From contig JAXGGA010000028.1 in the NCBI GenBank assembly GCA_038373865.1, positions 310,001-374,000 of the forward strand: a DNA stretch of 64,000 nucleotides. The letters are read 5' to 3'. Within the stretch, counting starts at the first letter, position 1, and each line of letters opens with the position of its first letter. Under the pieces are notes generated by a model that ran no database searches, was not told where the DNA came from, and worked only from the letters and a program-made list of their open reading frames with translations. Position numbers and translations under genes: made by a program. This stretch comes from Uloborus plumipes (Eukaryota; Arthropoda; Arachnida; Araneae; Uloboridae). Of this stretch, positions 11,802-22,962 are shown piece after piece.

Positions 11802-12916
11802 AGCTTGTTGGCCCTCGTAGCTTCTATAAAATGTTTTCGGCCTCGAGCTCTATTACTTTCTAATCTAGACAGAAGAGTCCTAATGAGGATGAAACTGCAG
11901 TCTCTGAATGGCATAACCGAGCTGGTGATTCGTCTTATCGATTACAATTCCACTGTTTTACAGGCATGCCATTTGATTCCTCGCGCATTCCAATCTTGCC
12001 CTTTGAGCAAAAAGAAGTATGAGTACGCGTACTCACTTTGAAGTGCAGCGTTTATGGGCAGCGATAAGAGAGTTTCAAAAGATGGATTAAAAAATAAACG
12101 CAATTCGTTATATTCATATATAAGGTCAGTTTGTGGTAAAAACTAACTTATTTGAAGGTGGTCACAATAAAATGTTGAAAGTAAATAACTAATTTTAGGT
12201 CTCATTTCTAACCATTAAAAAACTTAGTGGTTAATCTGAGAGTAATAACTAAGCGAGATCAATAACATTTCTCGTTTTTTCTTTTCATTTTATAAGAAAT
12301 ATAGTTTGAAGCTTTTTGGTGGTTATCATAAGATTTAACAATCGTTAAAGGCACCTTAAATAATTAGCAGCAATATATAGTATGCCAACTAAAGTATCTT
12401 GCTATCCTGTTAAGTTTGGAACAGCTGCTGCTATTTTTAAAAGAGGTGCATCTTGGTGTAGTAAAGTAGCCACACCTTACTGCATAAAATTACATGAGAC
12501 GGTTCTCGGTAGAAAACAGAACGAAATTGAGAAATATAGATACAAAATTAAAGAGTCGTTGATTTAGTTTGAAAAGACGGATTGTGAACATTAATGCTTA
12601 GTTTGTAGTTTTTAAAACGCGTGTTTTTTTTCTTCGTGATTTTCTACACGATGACGTAAGAAAACGATCTCTGAAACAGAGAGAAGAAAGCTAGTTATAA
12701 CAATGTTCCTTTTTAATTTTTTGACTTTGCTTTGTCATATTTAGCCTAAAAATAGTCTTCCGTTTCTTCTTCCGTTTAAATTTCGTGACTTTAATATGCA
12801 AACTTTTTTTTTGAAATCACTTTTAGACGATTTTTTTATACATAAATTTTTCGCGATCTAAGTACAAAGTTAGGAAATTGATAACATAACAGTAAAAAGT
12901 ATCTATGTACACTTAC
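11802..12916. other. No recognisable gene
   Basis: An open stretch at 12382-12567 (plus) starts with ATG but has no domain-like features and no clear splice sites. It may be chance. The rest is AT-rich, probably intron or intergenic DNA next to the minus-strand exon at 12917. Confidence 0.4.
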
Positions 12917-13094
12917 TGAAGCACGAACTGGTTGTCTTCATCTAAAGCTAGAGAAATTGCTGATCCCTTGATGTCAATGGAGCCGAGTGGGTCTTTCGAT
13001 CGGGCATCACATTCGCTTTTGTAATAAAGAAGTCTGCATTTTCCTTCGTCCAAGACGAACCACATACGCTTACGACCTTTTAGCCGACTGAGAG
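12917..13094 (-). CDS. Internal exon encoding part of a PH domain
   Basis: On the minus strand an acceptor (TTTGTCTTTACAG) precedes the exon and a donor (GTAAGTG, 12916-12911) follows it. The exon is 178 nt: two bases finishing a codon, 58 codons, then two bases. The product includes R-K-R-M-W-F-V-L-D, then C-R-L-L-Y-Y-K, then P-L-G-S-I-D-I and N-Q-F-V-L. This order (basic patch, WFVL strand, LYYK strand, PLG-IDI strand) is characteristic of pleckstrin-homology domains, which bind phosphoinositides or proteins at membranes. The first strand and the C-terminal helix with its usual Trp would lie in neighbouring exons I did not find. A TBC1D2-like Rab-GAP is one possible owner, at low confidence. 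Confidence 0.75.
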
Positions 13095-14556
13095 CTGTAA
13101 AGACAAATAAAGCTATTTTTTCAATTGTTCCACTCATAACCCATTTTTTTAAATTATTTTCTTTAATACTCAGCAGTTATAAATATTACTACAAATCAAC
13201 TTTAAAAAAAAGTAAGAAATTTCAAAGCAGAACCACTTTAGTACAAAGAGCATGATTTGTTTCTTAAATGAAAGTAAGTATTTTTCATGAAAAATCATTC
13301 AAAAGCATTATCTTTTTTTTTCTTTAATTTATATTGAGTTTTAACAGTAAATTTCTTCGCCGACAATAACAAATGCTTATTGATGAAAGTATAGAATTGT
13401 ATATGACTTTTTTCAATCGGGAAAAAGAATGAAGATAGGAAGTGACTTTTCTTAAAAACCCTTTCAGATTCAAACGCGCACGTAAATATTTATTAGCCTT
13501 TTAATCTGTCCCTGGAGAAAAATTCACACATTTATTTGATGAAAATTATACAGTCTCATTGCATTAACTATGCCTTTATAACTATTATATAACTGTACGA
13601 TTACTTGATCAACAACAAATAAAAATTAAAAGTACTTCTTTCAACTTCGCGTACTTCTCAATTGTTAAGCATTTAAAATGTCTGAATGAACTCTTTCCAT
13701 CATATGAATATTTTTGGCTTAGGTTATTCATAGAGAACTTAATTTTTACTTTAGTATGGTCAATGGAAAAAATGTATCATAGGTTACTCGCATCAATTAT
13801 TTATTAATGTAAGGGCTAAGAAAGAAACAGCAGAAATGAAGTAGTGCAGACGGTTTTGGAATGAAAATGTCTGAAAACAAAGATAATATTTAATATAAGG
13901 TACGAAAAAATACTTTAAACACTTAAGTATTATTATCTTAACAACATGTCTTTGCAATGAACATAAGGATTTGCTGGGGAAAAAATTATAAGTCAACATT
14001 AGCAAATAATGAAAATAAATTTAATGGATAATAAATAAAGATAATAGACAAATTGGTTAAATTCATAGCAATTTCGCTAGCTTATAGCTTTATTTTCATT
14101 ATTAACTAATGTGTCCTTATAATTTTGTCCAGCATCTACTTTATGTTTGACGCAAAGACATATTGTTAAGGTAATAATACTCAATTATTCAACGTATTTT
14201 TCAGTAATTTATATTTTGTTTTCAGACATTTTTTTTTCACAACCATCTGCACTGTTTTACTTCAACTTTTTTGCTGTTTCTTTCAGCTGTTTCTATATTT
14301 GCTAGTTTCTTTAACATTTTTTGCTGTTTCTGGCCCTATATTTTTGTCCGGGAGTATACATCTGCAAATATAATGAATTAAATTAGCTCCATCTAGATGA
14401 AATGTGCTTCATATAACACAAACTAGTTTCACCAGAATTGGAACCAGATGGCATAAAAAAAGCTGCTATCAGAAGTAATATTCGGTTTACGTCGGAACTG
14501 AAACTTCAATATTTTGCTTAAAACACAAAACACCATCTAATTTGTTGCTAAAAGTA
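13095..14556. other. No recognisable gene; probable intron of the PH-domain gene
   Basis: This stretch lies upstream, on the minus strand, of the PH exon. It is AT-rich, with no further coding block that I can support. Confidence 0.4.
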
Positions 14557-15030
14557 CACTGCAAAAAATAGATGTTTTTACAGTATAATACAGCTAATTT
14601 CTTAGTAACAAACTAAAAATTACAATTTTTTTTAGTAATAAACTGTAAAATTTCTAAGTGTACACTAAAAAACTGTAAAATTACTAAGTTTACACTAATA
14701 AACTAAAATTGCTGCTTTACAGTAATAAACTGTAAAATTGTTAATTTTAGTTTTATTACTACGAATTTTACAGTTTTAAACTGGAACCTCTGCTGCCAGT
14801 ATTATACTGTTGTTTTTACAGCACAATACATCTTGTACAGCACAATACATGGTCTCATCTTGTGGTAATAAACTAAAATTGTGGCAATAAACTGTAAAAT
14901 TGCTGCTTTAAGGTAATAAACTGTAAAATTGCTAATTTTACAATTTATTACTGTGCATTTTACAGTTTAAAACTGGAACCTCTGCTGCCAGTATTATATT
15001 GTAAGAACAAGTTTATTTTTGAATCGTAGT
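14557..15030. mobile_element. CACTGCAAAAAATGAA-type MITE, copy 2, internally duplicated
   Basis: Starts CACTGCAAAAAATAGATG and ends in a degraded inverse (GTAAGAACAAGTTTATTTTT). A block containing 'aaactggaacctctgctgcc' followed by AGTATTATA occurs twice, near 14775 and 14965. This copy has therefore grown by internal duplication and is more than twice the length of copy 1. 'Taataaactgtaaaattgct' is reiterated throughout. Confidence 0.55.
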
Positions 15031-15834
15031 ACTGGTTGCAGCGTGCATTTTTCAACAAGTGAGTGATCGCTTTTACACAGCTACTAACAGCCTCACATGT
15101 ATTTACATGAACACCCGATTCCCATATATATCACGGATTCTACATGCGTGAAATTATTTAGCCCGCATACAGTAACTCCGGAATGAGATGCCGCTGGACA
15201 TCACTGGACAATTTGTGCCTCAATGGCCAGTTGTATTCCATTGCGCATTCAGATTCAGAGGCGGCAATAACATGGACTCTCTATGTACACGAAGAATTTC
15301 CTTCAATAAGTGATACGTCAATCTCACAAGTAAACGGTTACTTAAGCACAATTTCATTTTAAGAAATTAGTGGTATCATTAAAGCTGTTGCGTTTGGTGA
15401 CATTTTTACTGATATGGTTAGTGAGAAAAGGAGAACTTTTATTGTTCTTCTTCAAGTTTATAGGTTGATTATGATCTGTCTCTAATTGATAGCATTTTTT
15501 TTAAATACATTTGACTCCCTTCCTCCTGTCAGTTACAAAGTGTGTTGCTTCATCTAACCCCATTTCCTTGTCATATGTGAAGCTGTTTTCCATAAGCATA
15601 TCGTTATAAAAAAGTGATGTCACACTACATGCCACCCTTCTCCCTCTTCGCAAATTATCACAATTTCACGAGCCCACTCTCTCCGAGATCATTTATTGAC
15701 GATCCTTTAAATGAAAAGTGGTAAAGCAACTCCATAAATTATCACGTTCAACCAGTAGACAAACACAAAACCTTTCTGTTGTTTCCATTTCAGCATTTTA
15801 TACAAAAAAGATAATGTTGCCAATTCATCATATA
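15031..15834. other. No recognisable gene
   Basis: Mixed AT-rich sequence between two MITEs. No exon or repeat structure found. Confidence 0.4.
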
Positions 15835-16484
15835 CAGGGTGTCCACTCCAATCGTGGACCAATAGCTAATTTCTAAACCGTTAGAGATAAGCATATAGTT
15901 TATTTAGGAAAAAATCTCCAAATTATGAAAGGAATTTTGGGTCGATTCAATGTTTTTCAAAAAATCAAATTTTGAAAGAGTTACGAAATTTAAATTTTTA
16001 TACAGCCCCCCAGTCCTATCAATCATATTTACTAAAACATTCTTGACACTGCAACGTTTAAAACTAAAAAAAATCACTCTTCTACCACAAAAATTGACCG
16101 AGTTATGACGTTTTGAAAAATCAAGATTTTGAAGGATTTCGCATACGGTCCCTTAAACGATCTCTCGATGACGTCATGAAACAATGCAAAATCTTGAATT
16201 TTCAAAACGTCATAACTCGGTCAATTTTTGTGGTAGAAGAGTGATTTTTTTTTAGTTTTAAACGTTACAGTGTCAAGAATGTTTTACTAAATATGATTGA
16301 TAGGACTGGGGGGCTGTATAAAAATTTTAATTTCGTAACTCTTTCAAAATTTGATTTTTTGAAAAACATTGAATAGACCCAAAATTCCTTTCATAATTTT
16401 GAGATTTTTTCCTAAATAAACTATATGCTTATCTCTAACGGTTTAGAAATTAGCTATTGGTCCACGATTGGAGTGGACACCCTG
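15835..16484. mobile_element. 650-bp palindromic (fold-back) element, copy 1
   Basis: Ends are CAGGGTGTCCACTCCAATCG and its inverse, next to TA on both sides (mariner-type target). The whole element is an inverted repeat: arms of about 310 bp (15835-16148 and 16172-16484) around a short centre containing GATCTCTCGATGACGTC. A second copy of exactly the same length lies at 36804-37453, with only scattered base differences in the parts compared. It does not code for protein. Confidence 0.8.
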
Positions 16485-16769
16485 TATATATATATATATT
16501 TAAAGATTACTTAACAACAAAAATACGAAGTTTTTTATTTCATTCACTGTGGCTTGTTCCTTCACTGATTGGAATCACTCTGGTTTAGATTTCGTTTAAT
16601 TATCATTTATACTTAACATATGCACCATGTTGTTGTCTTGTGCCAGCTAGGCTGGTAATTTGGAATGCACTGCTTCACTTCTCCGACTGTTCTTTAATCA
16701 TAGGCACAATTTTAGTAGTTTTTGACACACACACAAAACTTACTTATTATTTTTCGCACAATGAGTTAA

Positions 16770-17099
16770 TACCCAAGTAGCATCAACTCATCGGATTTTG
16801 TTTGGCCGATCATCGAACTCTTCGTAAACTGATCCCGTAACGCACGATGACATCGTTCCGATCAGTACCCGATCACGGTTTTTGATGAGCTACTTTTCAT
16901 CGGAAAGCGATATCCTTCCGATCAACTTTCCCGATGAAAATAAGCCCGATAAAAATGCTGCTAGGATTCTGTTTGGCCGATGACAAATTGGAGCAATTCC
17001 CGACGAGAACTTATTGAATCCCATCATCGGCCGATGATAACTTCATCGGGTTTCGATGAATGGCCGATCATCGGCAAATGAGATTATGCTGCTAAGGTA
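16770..17099. mobile_element. MITE rich in CCGAT/ATCGG motifs
   Basis: The left end TACCCAAGTAGCATCAACTC resembles the inverted right end TACCTTAGCAGCATAATCTC. About 14 CCGAT or ATCGG pentamers occur in roughly 300 bp, including GGCCGATCATCG near both ends and CATCGGCCGATG in the middle. The segment is far richer in CpG and GATC than its surroundings. No open frame. The superfamily is unknown; the flanking TA suggests Tc1/mariner-type insertion but is weak evidence. Confidence 0.5.
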
Positions 17100-19537
17100 G
17101 TTTCTCATCATTCAATTATTTGTTATTCTTACTAACCTAACATTTGTATTCGTATCATTTATAGTACCAACTTGATGAGAAAGACAACGACTTCTTAGGA
17201 TATGTGTAATGTTTGAAATTTAGTTGCTATAATATTATTTTTTAAGAAGATTTTTGTAACATTAGTATCTACAAATTTAAATAGTTTTATTTGAGAATCC
17301 ATTAACAAAAAAATGCGTTACAGCGCCTGAAATTCCAAAGCCTGCTCACATTATAAATATCTTTTAAACTTTTCATTTAGAGAAGTAGAACAGCAGTTTA
17401 AACACCTGAGAAATAAAAATAGAACAGATTCCTAGCAAAAAATTCCCTCGTTATAAAGTTTCAAATATGAAAATATGCTTAGCTAAAATCTTTGAGTCGT
17501 ACTTTCGTTTTCAATGTGTAAAGTAGGAATATTCGGGCGTTAAAAATATCTCCGCAAAATGATGTAGAAAAACGAATTTGCATCCAGTTGAAAGAGGGAA
17601 TTAGCTGATGTTAGAAAATCAATGTTATTATTTTTTTACACAAAAATATTCCCATTTAGTTCTAGACGAACATTTTGCTTATTCATATCTCTAGCGTAAT
17701 TAATCAACGGGATAGACAAACATGACAGAGGCTAAATGATTTTTGTCTAGACGCAGAGCCACGATCATTTTCAGTTTACAAGTACCGCAATGACTTTGAA
17801 TTCAATTAACTTCCCGTCTCAAGGGACATATTTTATCAGATTCCATAAACTGAAAGTCTGTGTACATTAATTTCAATCACTACTGAACAGCGTTAATTTT
17901 TTTTTTTAAATTTAACGCCTTTGCTTTTATCAAAAAAGAGAGAGAGAGAGAGTTTGATTAAAAAAGATGTTATTTCAGTACTTGGGCTTCAGAGTTTTAA
18001 ATTATTGACAGAAGTTTAAATTAAGAAATCAAATGCAATATCTCTGCATAACATGTTTTCAAAAGTGTATTTTAAGTTGGTTTTAGTTAACTCATTTCTT
18101 AGAAAACTAATATTGATAAAATTAATTACAAAGATGGAGAACTTCTAAAACTATCATTTTGCAAGAAGTCCCGATATTTTGATGAGGTGTTTTAAAAAGG
18201 TTTATTATTTTATGTTTACAATTTTTTTCCAAACATGAATTGACTTAAAAGTATTTGATTAAAAAAAATCTATCGACGAAAAAAAATGAATACTTAATAA
18301 TTGATTTGAATACGGCATTGCGTATTCAATGACTAGAAATCATACCTAAAGCATTATTTACCGATTTCCAAATTATCAAGTAATGAAACGTTATCTAAAA
18401 TGTAAAATATTTGTTTACATTTATATTTCAAAAAAAAATTTAATCAATGAATGTTTGATAAAGTAATTTTTATAAGCAACCCCCGTAATTGACCATGACG
18501 AAGAATAGCAATTCCTCATGCTGAAAGTTTTAATTTACCTAAAATGCAATTTAAGTGAATGGTAAACGTGAGTATTTTTTTTCGAAATAAATTTGTGTTT
18601 AGGCGAATGAGTCATGATGCGGAATTTAAGCCAAAAAATAACTAACTAAACAACCAATGTTTATTATTGTTGAAAATAATTAACTAATGCATAGTATATA
18701 CTCAGATTGAACGCTTTAAGCAACGAATAAATTAACTGGTTTTTAGTTTGAGGAAAGTTAATGTTTAACGTTAAAACTTGTATTTAAGTCTATTTTTCTT
18801 CACATTAAACAAAAAAAAAAAAAAAAAAGATTACGGGTAAATGCGTTCAAGAAAGAAAACCATGCCAAGGACATGAGTTTTTTTTTTTTTGGGGGGGGGG
18901 GGGTGTAGTAAGCTGAATCCGTATACATTCATTCACAACCCGTATTGTTGCAAAGAAAATTACTAGGGTCTTGTTTTACTTTTTTAGCGTGAATCACTCA
19001 TAAAAAAAACAAATAAACTTAGCTCTTCAAATGTAAAACATCATTAAAATTTCCTTTTTTAGAAGAAGGTTTTCTAAACTTTCAGTATACACTGTAAATG
19101 TTCCTACAAAAGCTAACCAGTAGACATGAAAATGTTCGGGGCGTCTTGCAGCAAGGGATAATTGAAAGTATCATTGCATAAAACGATGAGTTTTTCCATG
19201 CTTGTTTTGTGATTATATTCTCAAAAATTTAACAGAACAAGTGTGTTTTTCCAATAACATGGAAATTTTTTGCGATTGTTTAATTATATAAATACAACCG
19301 AAACTATCATCAATGACACACGTATAAAGTCACATGTGGAAGCATTTCAAAACGTTTAAATAGAAAAATTATATTATTTTGATGTTTTAGATACTTCATC
19401 TCATCCGTTGAGGGTTATTTCAAATAAATTCAAGTTCTAGACGAACCGCGGTTTCTTCTGTTGAGAGGTCTGATTAGCTTAGTTATAATTCATATTAATT
19501 GTTTGATAGTAGTTAAATTTAAAATATGGCTGTAAAA
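17100..19537. other. No recognisable gene; AT-rich with homopolymers
   Basis: Holds a (GA)n run near 17939-17952, poly-A at about 18811-18828, and a poly-T/poly-G junction at about 18878-18903. No exon-like block found. Confidence 0.45.
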
Positions 19538-21302
19538 CAGGGGTGGCCAACCCGCGGCACGCTTGCCACAATGTGGCACGGCAGAGCAGTAAGAGTTGCA
19601 CGTGAAGACTTTTTGAAAAAATTCCAAAATTGAGGAAAAAATGTCGATCTCAAAAACATTGATAAAACTAAGATCCTTAAACTGATAAATATGACATTAT
19701 GATGATCAAGTGTTAGGAGGCTGGCTTACAAATTGTCTGAATTACAATATTGCAAAGTTCTTAGCGTTAGATTCGGACATCCAACGAAAGCTGTGACGTT
19801 ACAGACAATGCTTTGACAAATGAGATTATCGATGCCGCAGAATGGGTTCTGGATCTGCTAGTTTCAGTTACGGGTGATGAAATTAAAAAAAAAGGGTTAC
19901 TTTGTAAGTAAAATTAAGAAACCAGATTGGACAAAATTCGGTATGATTGCACAAATGAAGATCTTTAAATTGTTTTTGTTACATTACTTGAAATAATTTG
20001 TGAAAAAAACTTCAAAAGTGTCATCGAATTATCTCCCTGCGAATTAATGAAACTTTTTCTCTGTTGGTGACCCTGTAGATTTCATTGTATTAACAAACTA
20101 CGAATTAGAGCTCTGAATGTTTTGTGAACTTTTCTCGGGAGAAAGAGGAGAGTATAGCAAGTTACTCCTTCAATGAAATGTGTGATAGCTAAACAAAGAA
20201 AAAATAGTCATAAGATTTTAGAATTTTAGGGAGTGTGATTTTTAAAATTTCTGGAAGGAAAGCAATGAGGACTTGCTACTTAGGAATAAAGATAGCAATT
20301 GAATATTTAGCTATGTCATCTCTTATTAACCGGCTTTTAAGTAATTTAAATTTAAGATTTTACTGAAAAAAAGGTTCCTAAACTAGTATAAACCATCTAC
20401 ATTCTTTTATGATGAAACTTCAGTTTCTGTCTTTCTACTTTCGAGAAAAAGAATAAAACATTAAAAATGAATACTGAAAGTATCAACCCAAATTTAATAA
20501 TTTTCCAATGATATATGGAGAAAATTTTACACCTATTTTAAGTATTCATTCAGTGCTTCGTTTGATGATTTTCAGGATGATAAAAAAAATTTTGATATTT
20601 TAAAATTCTTTGGCTATTTCTCTGCAAGACACTTGTTACCCTTCTAAAATCCAAATCGGAAATACTGACCTTTTGCATTGTTCATCATATATAAGAGCTT
20701 ACTTCAACAGAAAGCCATCTACGTTATATAGAAATTTGGAAATTTTTATCAACAGAATTTTTTTCACTTTTACACACTTTAGCCGTCTGGTGCTGTTGTA
20801 CATTTGGTTCAAAATACGCTTATAAGAAAATATTTTTTGTTATGAATGCAGAAAAATCTAAATACAGTTGAATATTAATTGGTATCACTTAAAACACTCA
20901 AACTTTTTAGGATTCTCAAGAACTAATCCTAAAATTAAATACTCGGTAAAAGAGATTCCGACTCATAAACCACATTAAGTACATACAGTTTAATTTTTAG
21001 AATAGAATGTTTGATGTTATTTGTTTCTATTTTAAGTATAAGCCAACTGATAGAACCAATAAAAGTGTTTATTAACGATCATTCTTAAGTTCGGACTTGT
21101 TTCATCCTAATTATCATTTAGATTTCAAATGCTTAGATTTACGAGAAAAAATGTTCTGTTTGGAGAAGAATTACATAGTCAACAAATAATCTGTTTTTAA
21201 CTTTTCAAAAATTTTCAGTTTGTTGGGAAAATGCAATGTGGCATGCTGAGCTTTTTCTATCCAGATAGTGGCACTCTCCCTAAAAAGGTTGACCACCCCC
21301 TG
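19538..21302. mobile_element. hAT-superfamily element, decayed
   Basis: The left end is CAGGGGTGGCCAACCCG. The right end, reversed, is CAGGGGGTGGTCAACC. The flanking 8-bp sequences are CTGTAAAA (19530-19537) and CAGTAAAA (21303-21310), differing at one base. An 8-bp duplication with CAGGGGTGG ends is diagnostic of hAT. The interior of about 1.76 kb has no intact frame, and I could not recognise BED-finger or dimerisation-domain fragments with confidence. Confidence 0.75.
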
Positions 21303-21315
21303 CAGTAAAACAATA

Positions 21316-21318
<3 letters not shown>

Positions 21319-21359
<41 letters not shown>

Positions 21360-21375
21360 TATATAGTTAACTATG

Positions 21376-21453
<78 letters not shown>

Positions 21454-21463
21454 GTTAACTATG

Positions 21464-21514
<51 letters not shown>

Positions 21515-21537
21515 AAGGATATATATATATATATATA
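21319..21537. repeat. Compound (TA)n microsatellite
   Basis: Several (TA) runs are separated by two copies of TATAGTTAACTATGTAATA, which contains the palindrome TAGTTAACTA. The Tc1-like element at 21538 has inserted at the right end of the tract. Confidence 0.9.
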
Positions 21538-22960
21538 CACTGGCGGAAAAAAAAATCCCAACACCAAGAAAGACTTGCGTTAGATAAACGAAATTTGGTA
21601 GGCGTGTTTATACAACTGAAAGATGACATCGATTGAAATTTCGTGTTCCGCGTATAAGTGTGGCGCAGCTGGCGGCACTCAGAACATGCAAATAAGGCTT
21701 GTTTTAAAAGCGTGTTATGAAGCTCGTGTGTATTATTTTTCCGTGAAATTTGACGAATTGCGTTCATGTTTGCCAGGAATACCTTTAAGAAGACGAAGAT
21801 GCCATTATCAACAGCTCACCAAGTTTAAACGAGGTCGTACAATTTGGCTATGAGATGGTGGATTTTCATTTCGCGATATTGCAGAAAGACTTGGGTGGGA
21901 ATGTTTCCACCATGCATGATTATTGGAAGCTATGGGCAAGGGATGGTACTACCTCAAGAAGATCGAGTTCCAAGCTGCCACGTGGCACGACTGAGAAGGA
22001 AGATCGCCGAATCTTGCGTACGGCTGTGGCGCATTGTACTGCATCTGCGGCTGACATTCGAGCTGCAGTTGGTACCGTCGTGACTCAAGGAACGGTAAGA
22101 AACTGTTTACTTCAAGGACAGCTCCGAGCCAGGCAGCCTGTAGCCGGTATTCTATTAACTGCAAACTATTGCCTTTTCCGACGGCAGTGGTGCCACGACA
22201 GAGCTCACTGGAGGTCGGAGTGGAGATCTGTTGTAATTTTTGATGAAAACAGATTCTAAATTAGTGTCAGTGGTGCCTGTATATTGGTCAGGAGGGGGCC
22301 AGGGGACCGCCTGCATCCAAGCGGTCTACGGCCTAGACACAAGGGACTCACACCTGGGGTTATGGTCTCTGGAACAATTTCCTACGACAACAGGGGCATT
22401 CTTGTGGTTATCCCAAACTCACTGACTGAAAATTTGTCGTCAGTCTGTTCATTTTTTAGTACAGCCCTTCATGAGTAGAATTCAAGGGGGAGTTTTCCAA
22501 CAGGATAACGCTCGCCCTCACATCACTGCTGTAATGCAACGTGCTCTACAGAGTGCTGACATGTTACCATGACCTGCAAAATCACCAGGTCTGTCTCCAA
22601 TTGATAACGTATAGGATATTATGGGATGGCACCTCGAGCATCATCCACAGTCAGCAATGACGGTCCTAGTATTGACACAGCAAGTGCAACAAGCATGGAA
22701 CTACATACCACAAAGTGACATTCGGCACCTGTATGACATAATGCATGCACGCTTGCATGCTTGCCTTCAAAGTTTTGGAGGTTACACCCTCTGTTAAATT
22801 AACATAATTTAACATTTGCACAGCATTTTCTTGAGCTTAAATTAGCCAGTGATCTTGTACATTTAATCAATTAAACATGTTAACTAGACAATTGCATTAC
22901 CCAAATTTCATTACTCTACGGCAATTTTTTCTTGGTGTTGGGATTTTTTTTCCGCCAGTG
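21538..22960 (+). mobile_element. Tc1-like transposon with near-perfect 34-bp terminal repeats
   Basis: Left end CACTGGCGGAAAAAAAAATC (21538 on) and right end (22927-22960) are inverted copies over about 34 bp. TA flanks both ends (21536-21537, 22961-22962). Length, ends and target match Tc1/mariner elements, which move by cut and paste. The enclosed transposase is broken, so this copy is non-autonomous, but intact ends could still be mobilised in trans. Insertion was into a (TA)n tract. Confidence 0.9.
21799..22797 (+). pseudogene. Tc1-family transposase pseudogene
   Basis: From the ATG at 21799 to the stop at 22797 the decayed frame spans about 330 codons, the usual Tc1 length. Recognisable in order are an N-terminal helix-turn-helix remnant (S-F-R-D-I-A with N-V-S-T-M-H-D), a basic linker (P-R-G-T-T-E-K-E-D-R-R-I), the first catalytic region (V-I-F-D-E-N-R-F near 22240-22256), the second (F-Q-Q-D-N-A-R-P-H near 22497-22522) and the third (S-P-G-L-S-P-I-D-N-V near 22590-22610). 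The last carries Asp where the family normally has Glu. Disruptions include an early frameshift near 21820, stops near 21850 and 22257, and in-frame stops close to 22570 and 22612. It cannot make active transposase. Confidence 0.88.
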
Positions 22961-22962
22961 TA

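Noticed and set aside
21367..21767. Open frames encoding long Ile-Tyr repeats on the minus strand
   Set aside because: They are direct translations of the (TA)n microsatellite, with no start context or coding signal.
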